Assembly (NCBI GenBank): GCA_028015245.1
Contig: CM051389.1
Location: 1,890,814 to 1,954,813, forward strand
DNA: 64,000 nt
DNA from: Cardamine occulta
Lineage: Eukaryota > Streptophyta > Magnoliopsida > Brassicales > Brassicaceae
Direction of reading: 5' to 3'
The notes below the pieces were generated by a model. The model ran no database searches. It was not told where the DNA came from and worked only from the letters and a program-made list of their open reading frames with translations. The translations under genes and the position numbers were made by a program. Shown here in pieces: positions 20,922 to 33,068 of the stretch (position 1 is its first letter; each line of letters opens with the position of its first letter).

Positions 20922-21431
20922 TATTCGTGTACGTTTCTCGGCTTATTTTATCTTACATTATACATATAGATTCAAATTTGGATACTTATATAAGCATTTT
21001 TGGGTTAAAATGAGGTGAGTGATACACTAAAATTGTATTTTGCAGGAAAAGATTTGTTATCTTAGGACTTCAAGATCAAGAACCCAAAAGGAATGGCGCA
21101 TTGGATTTGTTTCAGGTTATGTTTGTTTCAATATATGTTATAAAAACAATACGAATTTTAGATGTTGGATATATATGTTGAAAGGTTAGTATTCGTGTTG
21201 ATGAAGGATATATATATATATATATATATATATATCAATGGAAATTAAGTTTTTGAAACCTTTTATGCATATGTACAATCTTCTTTACCGAGGTATTCTT
21301 AATTTGGGATTAGGAAACCATATTACCTAAATAAAGCTATTGTAATTTATTCATATGCAACATTAGTTTCACAAAACTTGCATACATCGGTTCCTCAAGA
21401 AGCGGTGAAACTTCTAGAAAGAAAAAAAACC
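20922..21431. other. Convergent 3' region between COX5C and the CRK gene
   Basis: Holds the COX5C 3' UTR and, at 21209-21236, a (TA)n microsatellite. No other gene is seen. Confidence 0.6.
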
Positions 21432-24400
21432 TTAGCTTCTATGAATAGTTGAAGATTCTGAAGAGGTATAAGAAGCTTGATCGGTTTTGACCATCGTGTT
21501 AAACGTCCTAGTACTACTGGTGCTACAAGATATAGTACTACTGCTCTCTGGGCCACTAGTGAGGGAGCTAATCCTCAAGAATGGAGGATTGGTAGGAGAT
21601 GCAATCGGGTAATCTCTCTCGGTTAACATGCAGATGACTTCTTCCATTGACGGTCTAAGCAATGGAGAAGCTTGTGTGCATAACAATCCCACACGAAGAA
21701 CTTTACAAGCTTCTACATCACTGCCTTGCGCTTGAAGTAACTCATCTTTTAGACATGGATCTAGAGCTTCAACCAATCTATTCAGTGTATATAGGTTCCA
21801 GACCTAGAGACAAGAAACGATGGTGGATTTCAAGATTCACATAAACCTTAAATTTTGATGATGGATATAGGTTTTGGGGTATCTTACTCTTTGTAGGAGA
21901 TGACCTGCTGTGGGTACGAAGGCGTTGTTTCTTGTTCCACAAGAAATCTCGAGAACAAGAACTCCAAAGCTATAAACGTCTGCTTTCTCCGTTAAATGTC
22001 CTTTAACAACATATTCTGGAGCCATGTAACCTCTACAGAGAGTAACAAAACTCAGTTCGAAAGATTTTTCGACAAGCCTAACTCATGAATCTTGGTAGTG
22101 ATTCGAACCATCTCGGTTCTAGTGTTTATAGTAAGCTTACAGGGTTCCTGCAATGCCGGTGCTAAGATGAGTTTTGTCCGCACCGAAACATCGAGCCAAA
22201 CCGAAATCAGCGATCTTCGCATTTAGCTGATCGTCTAAAAGAACATTGCTGGTTTTGATGTCACGATGAATAATCCGCACGGGCGAGCCTCCACTTCCGT
22301 GTAGGTAAGCCAATCCTTCCGCTGTTCCCAGGATTATGTTTAGCCTCTGGCTCCAGTTTAAAATCTTGCTTTTACTCTCATCTGAAAATCCCAAGATACA
22401 TTTGTTAAGAATCTACTCTGTTTTTCAACAGAGCTATAAACACTCGTTATTCGATTTAGCCCAGCCCCATAGCTTTCATAAGTTTTTAAAATGGTCTAGA
22501 TCTTTGCAAAGCTCTAAAGCATTTATACCAAAGAAAAAATTGAATCTAAAGTGTTATTTCCATTGCCAAATCTTCGAACTAACAAAGTGACTCGAAACTT
22601 GCCAAACTAACTCCCACTATTCTCTGTTTCAATTCAATTCCTCTATTATCTAAACACACATATACACAAAAGCATAATCTAAGAATGAAACAATGAAAGG
22701 CTCTAAAGAAAAACCTCAAAGGAGGATTTATTACCAAAGAGAAAATGGTCGAGGCTTTTATTAGGAACATACTCGTACACCAACAGGCTCTCAGGTCCTT
22801 CAATACTACAACCAAGGAGCTTGACGAGGTTCTTATGTTGGATTCCACTTATGAGATTTACTTCGTTGAAGAATTCTTCTACCCATTCTCTTGTATTAAA
22901 CACTAATCTCTTAACGGCCACGTTATTGCCATTTGGAAGGATTCCTAAGAAAACGGTGCCGTTTCCTCCTTGCCCTAGTTTTTTCTTGGGGTTGAAGTAA
23001 TCTGTTGCCTTCTCTAGAGTCTCGTACTTGAACTTTGTCTTTGAGTTGTTGAATTTTCTCGAAACTAGACCTAGGTTTCTTTGTTCTGTTCGTGAAAAGA
23101 TAAGTGAAATAAATTAATCGAAACTAGGCATATATATGCATGTCAAGTAATCAATCACGGATAGTGTTAAAATTTTGAGTAACTTTTATAATTTTAGATA
23201 TTTTCAAATCTTTAGTTATTCAAAACGATAAAATATCATGATTTAAACGGATACATTATCCAATCGAATGTCTTGGATTACGTACGGATACAATGATATG
23301 GCCGAAACCAAATCACATGCGCATGCCTAATCAGAATAATTGCTAAGCTAGAAAACGAATGATTCAACTTGTGCATTAATGCATCATTCATGTAATGAAA
23401 TGTTCAGGTAAATGAAATTAAATGCTCACCTTGTTTGGTCTTTGATACTTTAACAACAATGAGATACGTTGCCAAGAGAATGAGCATGATGAATGCTGAC
23501 GTGGTCAATACAATAGCAACGATGACCCCTTTGTTATAAAGCCCTATAATTACAAAACAACACATTAGTGTGCGTATGCATTATGCATACAAATATACAT
23601 TCCAATATTTTTCATTCCTAATCTATGTCTAATTCGGTATAAAGTAACTGAAATTAACGAAAAGTAGTCAAAAACATCGAAATTAAAATGAAATATAAAA
23701 CTAAAGAGAAACTTAACCAATTGAGATTCAAGTTTTGATTTTTCCTATTACTATACTTTAGATTCTTAAGTAGCCAAAAAAAAACCACATACCAAACGCT
23801 AGAAACGCTGAAAACAAAGTCCGCATATTCTGACTAACTTAGCTCGGATTTTCGTGAGACAAAACAACTAAACAAACGCCCTAAAATGAAAAAATAACTA
23901 AACAAAATGCGCTAAAATGAAATTATGCTAACACAATACTCAAAGTTCAAATTGACCGGACTATAAAATGTTATTTTTGAGAAAATGACATAAAAATTAA
24001 GTGGATATTAAATAAGTAAACAATCTTACCATGAATTATAGCATGACCATGACCATTATAGAATTTAAGATCAGAGTATCTAAGATAACACCCTGTATTC
24101 ATAACTCTTCCTTCTCTTCTCGAAACGCACCGTTTCACTTCTCTCACAGCTTTCTCCAAACAAACTCTACAATCTTCCTTCCCCAAACTCTCCCAACACT
24201 GAGCTAGCGCGTGTACTCCACTCTCTCCGGCGATTCCAAAACCTCTGTTTCTAACAGCGACTCTCACGGCCGTTTCCGAAACGTGAAACCCGAACTGAGG
24301 ATCTAAAATGGTGTCGTTACTACATAAATAACTATCCGACGTGTCGGAGACGGATTCGTGGTAGAATTCGTAAGTTTCATAACGGAGGAAACAACCGTCG

Positions 24401-24765
24401 AGGAAGATACGTGCGGAGGAAGAAGGAAGACAACGAGGGAGGCGCGTGCGTGCAATCGCGTAACATAGCTGACAATCGGAAGGAGATAGATCGTTGTGGC
24501 ATTGGATGAGTGCGAAAATAGCCGGCGTGGTGTTTGTTGATTGAGTTGCGAAACGGCGTGTAGTTAGTTTTAGAGAGAGTGATTGCATTTCTTCGACGAA
24601 AGTTGGGATGTAGTTTGGATCTGTGGAGGATTTGTTACGTCCGCCGCAGAAGAGACCGGACACGTTGGTTCTTGGATCGGAGGAGGAAGACAAGAACGGG
24701 AAAAAGAATAAGGCATTCAAAACGATGACATATTGAAACGGTATTGTTTTTGTGGAGAAATGCAT
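21432..24765 (-). CDS. CRK42: Cysteine-rich receptor-like protein kinase, CRK42 type
   Basis: Six exons: 24765-24030, 23543-23430, 23085-22735, 22381-22141, 22032-21888, 21803-21432; all junctions are GT..AG, in phase, 652 aa. Signal peptide ~1-28. Two DUF26 (Gnk2/stress-antifungal) domains carry C-X8-C-X2-C at C89/C98/C101 and C190/C199/C202. A membrane helix spans ~250-274. The kinase has a Gly loop (GQGGNGTV, ~321-328), AVKRL lysine ~342, HRDIKTSN at ~439-446, DFG at ~459-461 and GYMAPEY, so it should be active. It acts at the plasma membrane in stress or redox-related signalling; the ligand is unknown. The ATG at 24765 puts the signal peptide first; an upstream in-frame ATG at 24861 adds a poly-lysine leader and is unlikely. 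Orthology to At5g40380 rests on synteny and length. Confidence 0.9.
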
Positions 24766-25846
24766 TTTTTTTTTTAAAACATTTGTTGCGCTCTCTGCAG
24801 TTTTGTTGGTGTTTTGAATGTTGTGTATATGCTGCTTAGAAGCACAGACAATAAAGGCCAAGGCTCAAAATATTTGGTATCTGTTTTTTTATCTGATTTT
24901 AAAAATTAAGATAACAACAAAACTAAAAACTAAAATTCAACTATCCATAGAAATGGACTAAATCACAAATATTAATTAATATCAACATTTTGGATATTCA
25001 TAGCAAATCTATGTGGAAGTCCCTTAGGTTTAGTAGTTAAGTGATTATTAATGCTTTTTATCTATCGTGGATATATTGCATGTAAAATTGACCATTATAA
25101 ATTTTTGTGGTGCGGATGTAATTGTCCATTGTAATGTCGTCCATAGAAGAACTGTATGTTATGTTTCTAAATCCTGTCAAGAATTAGATTCGCTCATCTT
25201 AATTGAGATTATCATTTGTAGTAGGATAACAAATTAAAATATGTATATTTCTCTTTATCAGACGGCAAAAGAAAATTGAAATAATACATACAGATAGGAC
25301 TGCTAATCCGGATAAACTGATCTGATCCAAATTAAATCAAACCGAACCAAATACTTTATGCAAAAACTAAAACCATATGTTAATATATGGTTTAAATAGA
25401 TCAAATATTCAATTAGATTTTCGATTTTAACATAATGTACATCCGAGGACGGTAGCCTACTGAGAATGAAGGAAGAGAAGCGATTTTGAAGGCTCTTTTT
25501 TTTTGGGAGAGTATGCCACGATCCCTGGCTACAATCCCAGAGGAAAAGTCGGAATCACCCCTCCGCTGATCGTGATAGTGCTCTGCGCTCTTTGGACTTT
25601 GAAAACTTAGCGAACTGAAACATCTAAGTAGCTAAAGGAAGGGAAATCAACTCCCTGATGATTAAATAAACCAAGGATTTTACAAAACATTACTGATCTA
25701 TTGGTCAAGGCTGGCATGGCATCGAATATTTTAGAACAAACACATATCATAAATCTACTAAGCCCAAAGAAAAAAACATAATGGATTACCGATATATATA
25801 TATATATAATTTTATATATAAAGAATTTTTCGTGTCTAACCATTAT
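24766..25846. other. CRK42 upstream region
   Basis: No gene supported. 25440-25620 is a GC-richer patch (GAGGACGGTAGCCTACTGAG and CCCCTCCGCTGATCGTGATA) unlike its surroundings. It may be a transposon or gene fragment that I cannot place. Confidence 0.45.
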
Positions 25847-26446
25847 CTAAGTAGCATGGAAACGGAAATGGTTACGCGGAAGCGAAACGTGTGAAAACGT
25901 GGAAATAATTTTTTCAAAAAATTAGGAAACGGGTACGTGTTGGAAACGTGAACATATATATATATACATATATATTAATTTAAAATATATAATGAAACAA
26001 CAAGTTTAAATTTAAAAGAAATATTTGAAATAATACAAATCCAACACATATTAAGTAATTTAAACTTTAATTTGAGATAAAAGATCATTACTATCAAAAT
26101 CAAATATTTAAATCAGTATCTTTATTAGCATTCTTAAAATATTTTAATTTTATCATTTTAGTAATTATGAGATATTTTATATTCTTGAAATAGTTAGGAT
26201 ATTTTTTAAGTAAAACAAATAATAAATATCATATATATCTCATGTTTCTAAATTATTTATTTAATAAGTTTTCAAATAAAATAAAAAGTTTTTATTTCGT
26301 TTCCGAAATAGTAACAAACGTTTCCATCGCCTTTATAAATTATGGTTTTTAGGAAATGCGTTTTCATCGAGTTTCCGAGAGTTTCTGTTTTCAAAACATT
26401 TATGAAACGGAAAACGGACCTCCAAGAGAGTTTTCATGCTACCTAA
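25847..26446. mobile_element. Non-autonomous TIR element, 600 bp
   Basis: Ends are inverted: CTAAGTAGCATGGAAAC on the left and, read inward from the right, TTAGGTAGCATGAAAAC. The flanks are ACCATTAT (25839-25846) and ACCATTAC (26447-26454), a near-perfect 8-bp duplication as made by hAT elements. The inside is AT-rich with repeated GGAAACG or CGTTTCC phrases and no coding sequence. Confidence 0.7.
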
Positions 26447-26454
26447 ACCATTAC

Positions 26455-28429
26455 ACACAGCACAAGCTTAGTGCTTCACAAATCGAATGCATAATTTAAC
26501 CACTTACCTAACTATAAAACATCTATTCGAATGAATTAATTAATGAGATAATAAACGAATGGGTACAAATGAACGAAAGGGACATAGATCGTAATACGGG
26601 ATCCTGGATTTAATTCGATGAAAAAACGTGTACAGTTGTAAAAGTCTTCGCTCCAAAACTAGAGAGACATCAAACATTCATACTACACTTTAATTCAGGA
26701 AGAACCATTATCTTGAATTTGTATGTAAAATTATAATGGGAAGTGTTTTTATTTAAATGGTTAACTGTCTATTTTTGCGGTTTTTCTACAGAATTCGATT
26801 AAACAAATAAAAAAAATCTGATATATATCTATTTAATTTCCAAATACTTTACTACTGAGAGTTATTAATATCTTTTTTATATGGTATAAGAAAATTAGGA
26901 CAAAAATAGTATATTGACCAATAATGATCGTTTTTTAACGATTGTCTAGCTAAATATTCAGCACAAATATTCTGCGCTCTCAGCTTGTATTTGAACCTGA
27001 CTTCATCAAACATATGTCATCAAACACACATAAGGCTTATTCTGATATTTTAGTTTGAACAATTAATACGATTTGAGTGTTAATCAATTTATAATGAGCC
27101 ACGTAGGCAATTAACAGTTATGAGAAGAAACACACATACAATCATAAGTTCAAATTAACTACAAGTATCGTTTTCAGAAATTAATAAATGGGCCGTCCTA
27201 ATTTATTCGTCGGTGGATAACTCGTTAAGTGGGTGGGGTAGGGTTAGGTTGGGTGCAGCTAAATTCAATAATCTTCGCCTCAATTCCTGACTCGATTCGT
27301 ACTCACCGGAATACAACGTTGCATATAATTTTAAGAGTCAAGTATATAAATGGTGTCCAAAGTTTTTGGACACAAATATTGAAAATAATGACTATTCATT
27401 AATTGAGTTGGTTCTTTAGCGACATCTGTAAAACTTATTTGTTTCATGTTTAGATCTTAATTCATTGTCATTTTTTATAACACTAAATTCTTGATATGTA
27501 TATCTCTGAAAGTTTCGTTAAATAATTTATTCGCAAATTCATTGTAATGTTTTGCAACAAGGCCGGTTAAGTTAAAACTTGAGGACTTTAGGCCACATGA
27601 ATTTTTTTAGTTATGACTTATGGACTTATGAGGGCCACTTTTTCCAAACATGTTTTACTGTTGGGAATTGTTGCATGCATGATTCATTTTTTATAGGTTC
27701 TAGATCAAGAGTTCGACCTCAGTTTCTTGCATCAATCTTTTTTGTTTGTAGATTTTTTTTCGCTGAATTGTATCAATCAATAATAGTCGGAGATTTCCTA
27801 AAAGTCTACAATTTTTGTTTTATATGTTACCACCTATATATGCTTATATTTAAAGAATGCAGGTTTCTTAGGTCAACAAAAAAATATATCCTAGCCTAAG
27901 AATACATTTAAATGATAGTTCAATGAATTTCTATATACAAATCGTGTGGTTCGTGTGGTTGCTAGCACCTCCATCAAAAGAATGGTTTTAAATTAATTAC
28001 AATACTAAATTATATTGTAAATATTAGTATTATATTGTTAAGAACCTCTTTTAAGAGAATGGTTAGATGTTATTTTCACCAATTATATAATATATATAAA
28101 ACAAAATGAGTTAAAAGAAAAACAAAAATGATTTGATAATATTTGAAGGAAAAAATGCTACTTTAAGAAATATAAAATCACATTTCAAAAGATTATAGTT
28201 TAAAGAATTTCTAAATAATTTAAGAGAGGTTGCTAAAATAGGAATTTCTAAACTTTTATATATCATGGATGTATATAGACGCTATTTTCACCAATTATAT
28301 GATTTGTAGAAAATAAACGAGTTAAAAGAAAAACAAAATAACTTGATAATTTTTAGAAACCCAGTATTTTTCCTTATAAAATAGGATTATTACAAACAAA
28401 AAAAAATCAATTGTTCTTCATGTCCGAGC
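26455..28429. other. Intergenic AT-rich region upstream of GRXC2
   Basis: No gene is supported. A pair of ~80-bp direct repeats lies at about 28062-28140 and 28275-28355 (TATTTTCACCAATTATAT, AGTTAAAAGAAAAACAAAA). The small ORF at 27579-27899 has low-complexity content and no family. Confidence 0.5.
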
Positions 28430-28556
28430 GAATAAGAGTTTTATTTTACACGTGTCAGAATTTTCACCAACCTGACGATGAGGAAAAACAGAACAAAGGC
28501 CCAATAAATAATAAAAAAGCCCAATAAAGAAATATAATCGAACAGATAAAATAAAT

Positions 28557-28643
28557 AATAAATTTCCGTTTCAAAATCGACGGCTAATATCGAATAAATA
28601 AAATTCCCGTTTCAAAACTGACGGCTGAGATCGAATAAACAAA
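28557..28643. repeat. 44-bp tandem duplication in the GRXC2 promoter
   Basis: Two adjacent imperfect copies share TTCCCGTTTCAAAA, GACGGCT and ATCGAATAAA, about 120-210 bp upstream of the ATG. Two GCCCAATA motifs lie just before, at about 28498-28527. The duplicated CGTTTCAAAA and GACGGCT may double a factor site. Confidence 0.75.
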
Positions 28644-28765
28644 TAGCGTTGTTATAAAGCAATACTAATATCGCTTCGCTTCTTTCTGCAAAATTCATTT
28701 CATTCTCTCCTAAAAGATCAGATCGATACCAACAAGACAAATTAGGGTTTCCTATCTCGACGAAG

Positions 28766-30234
28766 ATGGCGATGCAAAAGGCTCAGGAGCTCGTCAGCAA
28801 CAATCCAGTCGTTGTTTTCAGGTCCCTATCTTCCCCATTCTCAAATTTTGTTTCGCGATTCTCTCGATTTATGTATGTTTCTTTGTCTGTGAATCTTCGA
28901 ATATTTGTCTGTGATAATGGCTTTGATTGTGTGTGTTTAATGTAAATTTCCATGGAAAAATATACGATCAAGCATCGATGGATGTATCTAGACGCTTTTG
29001 TGTACCAAATGAGTCTTTGTGTTTCTTGGTTGTGATTTTGAGTGATTCTAATTGGTAATTTTGTGGCTGTGGTGTAATTGAAATTGCAGCAAGACTTTTT
29101 GTCCGTACTGCGTGAGAGTGAAGGAGCTTTTGCAGCAATTGGGAGCTAAGTTCAAGGCCATTGAGCTCGACACTGAAAGTAATTTCTCTAATTTTCATCA
29201 TAATTTCCATTTGATTACTGCGTTTATATTGCTTTCTGAAAGTTCTGGTTGTTCTCTTGCTTGTTTACTAAGATTTGAGGTTAGGATTTTGTTTGATCCA
29301 AGTATAGTTTTTTTTGTTCACGAAAATGTCTCTGTTTTTAATGTTTTTGGAAAGTTCTAATTGTTTGTTTGTTTGCTTGCTTGTGTACTGAGATTAGATT
29401 ATTGATCCAAGTATAAATTTGTTTAATGAACCAACCCATAGAAATGTTCCTCTGCTTTCTCTGGAGATTCATGTCTATGTTTTTGATCCAAGAATAGGTT
29501 TTGTCTATGAACCAATTGTCGAAATTTTCTCTGTTTTCTCTGGGATCTCATGATCATGTGGTTTTTTCTTCCACAAGTCAAAAAAGTTTCAGAAAGCATA
29601 TGATCATTACCCTAAGCACTTTTACAAGCAAAGAACTATGTGTATTACATTGATCAAAGTATAGATTTTGTTTATTAACCCACAGTAGAAAATTATGTTC
29701 TTTCTATGAAGATTCAAGTTTAGGTTTTTGATCAAAGTATAGGTTTTGTTCATGAACATGTGGTTCTATCTTCCACGAGTCAAAGAAGTTTCAGCTAGCA
29801 TGATCATGTACCCATTAAACAATCTTACAAGAAATGAACTATGTGCATTACATTGCATTCAGATTTGTATTTACTCACTAGAGAATTCATAACCAAGCAT
29901 TGTTCTGTTGTTTTTGAATAATTCATTGCTGTTATATAATACAGGTGATGGTAGCAAAATTCAATCAGCTCTTGCGGAATGGACAGGACAACGCACCGTG
30001 CCTAATGTGTTTATAGGAGGAAATCACATCGGTGGCTGCGATGGTAACAAATTCAGAGCAATTCCCTTCAATTATTTGGTTTTGCCGCCCCTTTAATTTT
30101 GGTAGTCTAAACCAAAATTTGTGTTTGTTAATTGTTTTGTAGCAACAACAAACTTGCACAGAGACGGGAAGTTGATTCCGCTGTTAACCGAAGCTGGAGC
30201 GATCGCTGCAAAGATTGGGGCGACTTCTGCTTAA
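28766..30234 (+). CDS. GRXC2: Glutaredoxin, CPYC type
   Basis: Four exons: 28766-28821, 29090-29178, 29945-30043, 30143-30234, in phase, 111 aa, the family length. The active site CPYC is at residues 23-26 in KTFCPYC. The glutathione-binding TVP (RTVPNVFIGG) and the GGCD motif are present. It is a glutathione-dependent dithiol oxidoreductase acting on protein disulfides and S-glutathionylated proteins, cytosolic or nuclear in A. thaliana. The sequence follows A. thaliana GRXC2 closely from MAMQKAQELV to GATSA. The 0.77-kb second intron has internally repeated phrases (ATGAACCAA, GATCCAAGTATA). Confidence 0.95.
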
Positions 30235-30945
30235 GATCACAATCCATTTGTGATTGCTTCTATGAAGAATAAAAAAGTTTGAGTATGTAATAAGAACTTG
30301 TATTGTCGTCAAGTTAAAAGATAGTCATTTAAATGTTTTAACTTTTAAGATGTGGTTATGTTTAAGTCAATTTTGAACTTCTGATTATGTTATCATCTTT
30401 TGGTCATTGGTTTGGTACTATAGAAAGTCGAGTCTAAGGCTCTCTGATAAAAGCAACTGAAAAATGCTATGAAGTCGTAGTTATGGAGATTGACTATTGC
30501 TGATATCTTGATTTGGAACCTTTTGAGGATCATCGAATGAAATAATCCGAGCCCGACTTAACTCGATTGATTCATTTACAATTTTTGTGTTTTGCGTTTG
30601 CATTTACATGAGAATCTTGTGGAGACATAAATTACTTGAAACGCATTTTATATTTTGGCATCGATTTATTTTAACGCACATTATTTGTTTACCGTTCTAG
30701 AAACAAGGTTTTGAAAGAAAAAATCAAATTTTCAAAATAAAAACATTTTTATTTATATATTTCAATATGAAAAGAAAGATTTTTGGCACGTGGACGGAAA
30801 GTTTGCAAGTTTTTTTGCATGGTGTCCATTTGTCAAAACGACATGTTGTTTTCATATTTCACTTAATTAAACAGCACGCAGTCCTCTAACTTTCTTAGAA
30901 CCTCCAAATCAATAAAGGTGCGAGTATTTTGGAAATTACTTTATT
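30235..30945. other. GRXC2 downstream region
   Basis: GRXC2 3' UTR, then AT-rich DNA. No R2R3-MYB coding sequence is seen between here and MYB24. Confidence 0.6.
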
Positions 30946-31285
30946 ATTTTTTCTTTTTTTTTTCCACGGAAGCTTTTATTATGAAACATCAAGAAGGATA
31001 CATGATTGAAGCAAATACAGGAAGGCACCGTAGCCAAAAGCTCACACGAGGAAAACAAAAGCTTCAAAATAATGAATCCTAATCACTAAACTATAAACCT
31101 GTTATACTAAAACACTCCCACGACTAATTCCAAAGAACTTGTAGACGCTTGAGCAGAGCCAAACAGAAGATAGCTCGAAAGAACCAAACTATTAGACTGC
31201 CTCCAAAAGACCTGAAAGCCCGAAGAAGGTGCTAAAACGAGCACAATCAGCAACAAGACCACCAGAACCAAACGCAGAGATGAAA
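30946..31285 (-). mobile_element. 5'-truncated non-LTR retroposon (340 bp) with target duplication
   Basis: Direct repeats GAAATTACTTTATT lie at 30932-30945 and 31286-31299. The insert has a T-rich left edge (poly-A tail on -) and an AATAAAAG polyadenylation-like signal just before it. It looks like the 3' end of a LINE or a retroposed transcript. No coding sequence is recognised. Confidence 0.75.
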
Positions 31286-31338
31286 GAAATTACTTTATTC
31301 TTACATATGATTAATCGACTACATTAACTTAAATGAGT

Positions 31339-31600
31339 CTAGTTTACAATATGCTTCACTTGTAAAACAAGGTTAATTATGGAGTAAAGTTTTCTCTTAA
31401 ATGAGAAAAATGTCCACAAAACTGCACTAAACTCACTATAATAAAACAAGTGTTTGTGAGTATCATTATCGCGATTACACAGAAGGCAAGAAGAAGAAAC
31501 GTTAAGTCTCCAAATCCTAAGCTTATATCTAGAGCGTATAGTTTGTACCGAGAAGCTATCCAACAGGAAAAACAAGAATGCTTCAAAATTCTCACCGAAA
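31339..31600 (-). pseudogene. LINE reverse-transcriptase zinc-binding (zf-RVT) remnant
   Basis: The frame reads RIWRLNVSSSCLLCNRDNDT and HKHLFYYSEFSAVLWTFFSF, the typical zinc-binding C-terminal segment of plant LINE polyproteins (CxxC..HxxxxC type, last Cys lost). Only this piece remains and neighbouring frames overlap it. Confidence 0.7.
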
Positions 31601-31656
31601 ATTAAACATCTGAATCCCAAAGAACTCACGCTTGAATAGAGTGAAGAGAGTCCCAC

Positions 31657-33044
31657 GTCAGTACTTTAATCTTAGACATAAATATGAAGTATATTTTATT
31701 ATTTAGAACTTAGAAATTTTGTTCATAATATAAGTCCAAACGATATACAATATTTTATCACCTTTAAAGTTTAAAGTGTGTGATTGAAGTTTTGTTGAAA
31801 GTTAAACTTGATTTTCGATCAAATTTAATTATTGGATCAATTATCCAATAATTATTATTTTGAACGAAATCCAAATTTTAGAGTTTTCTCTAGAAATATC
31901 AACATTCTTAAAAGGTTGTAGAATCATCCACACACCTCTTCACCTCTTTAAAAATAAAAATCTAGATAGATACATAGAATTATCTAGATAATTTGTAATA
32001 AAATAATATAAAATTAGAGAAGAATTATCTAGATTAATTATAATTAAAATATTTGAGATATTTTGTAATATGAAAGCTATAAATACCTACTTTCCTTTAT
32101 CATTTGTAAGTAAGTGAAGTTAAGAAGTAAGTAATAAAAAAGAATTGAAAAACAAATCAAAGTCTTCCATTACCTATATTTCTCTTCTAAATACTTAAAC
32201 ACTTTCTCCACCATCACCTTAAAAATTTGTTTTCTCCCAACATCGTTTACTAACTAATCAGACAAATGATCCATATATTTTTTCATTCGAATATCAAAGA
32301 TTCAAAGACAACACTTCTTGTCATTGCTAACTAGATTGTAAGAACTTTTTAAAAGGTTTTATTAAAATCTGATTTTTTTTTTCCTTTTTTTGGGATAAAA
32401 CGTAAATTCTATTATCAAATCTGAAACTTGAGTTAAATTACAAAAGCAGAGAGGAAAGACTCTATCTGCTTAATATATATATATATATATATATATCTAC
32501 ACATATTAAACCTGCATAAAATATGAGTTTATAATCATATTCAAACTGAAGAAGTGAACAACCAGACCAAATAAACTCTACGGAAAAGATGATACATATA
32601 CAAAACTCGTATATATTAAAAATTGATTATCCATCTTCTTTTCACATGCATAAACACAAGCTATAAAACGCAATAAATAAATAAAATATAAAATAAAATT
32701 GATTATGCATTCATAAAGAAGATATTTTATCACACAATATGATCATATATAGTTAGGTCTTGAAGCTATATATACAACTCCACATGTGTTTCTACAATTT
32801 ATAAAATAAAGTTAAAACGAAAATAAGCGTATAGTACTAATATCTTAAGGAACATAAGATTTGGGATTAAGGTTGTTAACAACTCGTAACATTTTAATAA
32901 AATTAATTAACCTTCCCTATAAAAGTAGTAGCTACCTGCCCACCACATCAAATATCAACTCTCTCTCTCACTTTCGGTACTCTCCCTTTCTATCTCTCTC
33001 TCTAGAAAATATCTTAATCTATCAATTATATATATATATATATA
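31657..33044. other. MYB24 upstream region
   Basis: AT-rich, with (TA)n at 32472-32495. A TATA box (CCCTATAAAAG) lies at 32915-32925, followed by a CT-rich leader (32957-33004), which puts the MYB24 transcript start near 32950. An upstream in-frame ATG at 33045 adds eight codons. Confidence 0.6.
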
Positions 33045-33068
33045 ATGATTAAGAGTAAACTCATAAAA

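Noticed and set aside
21015..21045. Possible 3'-UTR intron of COX5C (GAG|GTGAGT...TTTTGCAG)
   Set aside because: Only 31 bp, far shorter than plant introns can be.
24766..24861. Upstream ATG extension of the CRK42-like protein
   Set aside because: It would put a poly-lysine leader before a normal signal peptide. The ATG at 24765 fits the family.
27579..27899. 106-codon frame as a gene
   Set aside because: Phe/Tyr-rich with no domain, no splice or promoter context, and in AT-rich repeat-like DNA.
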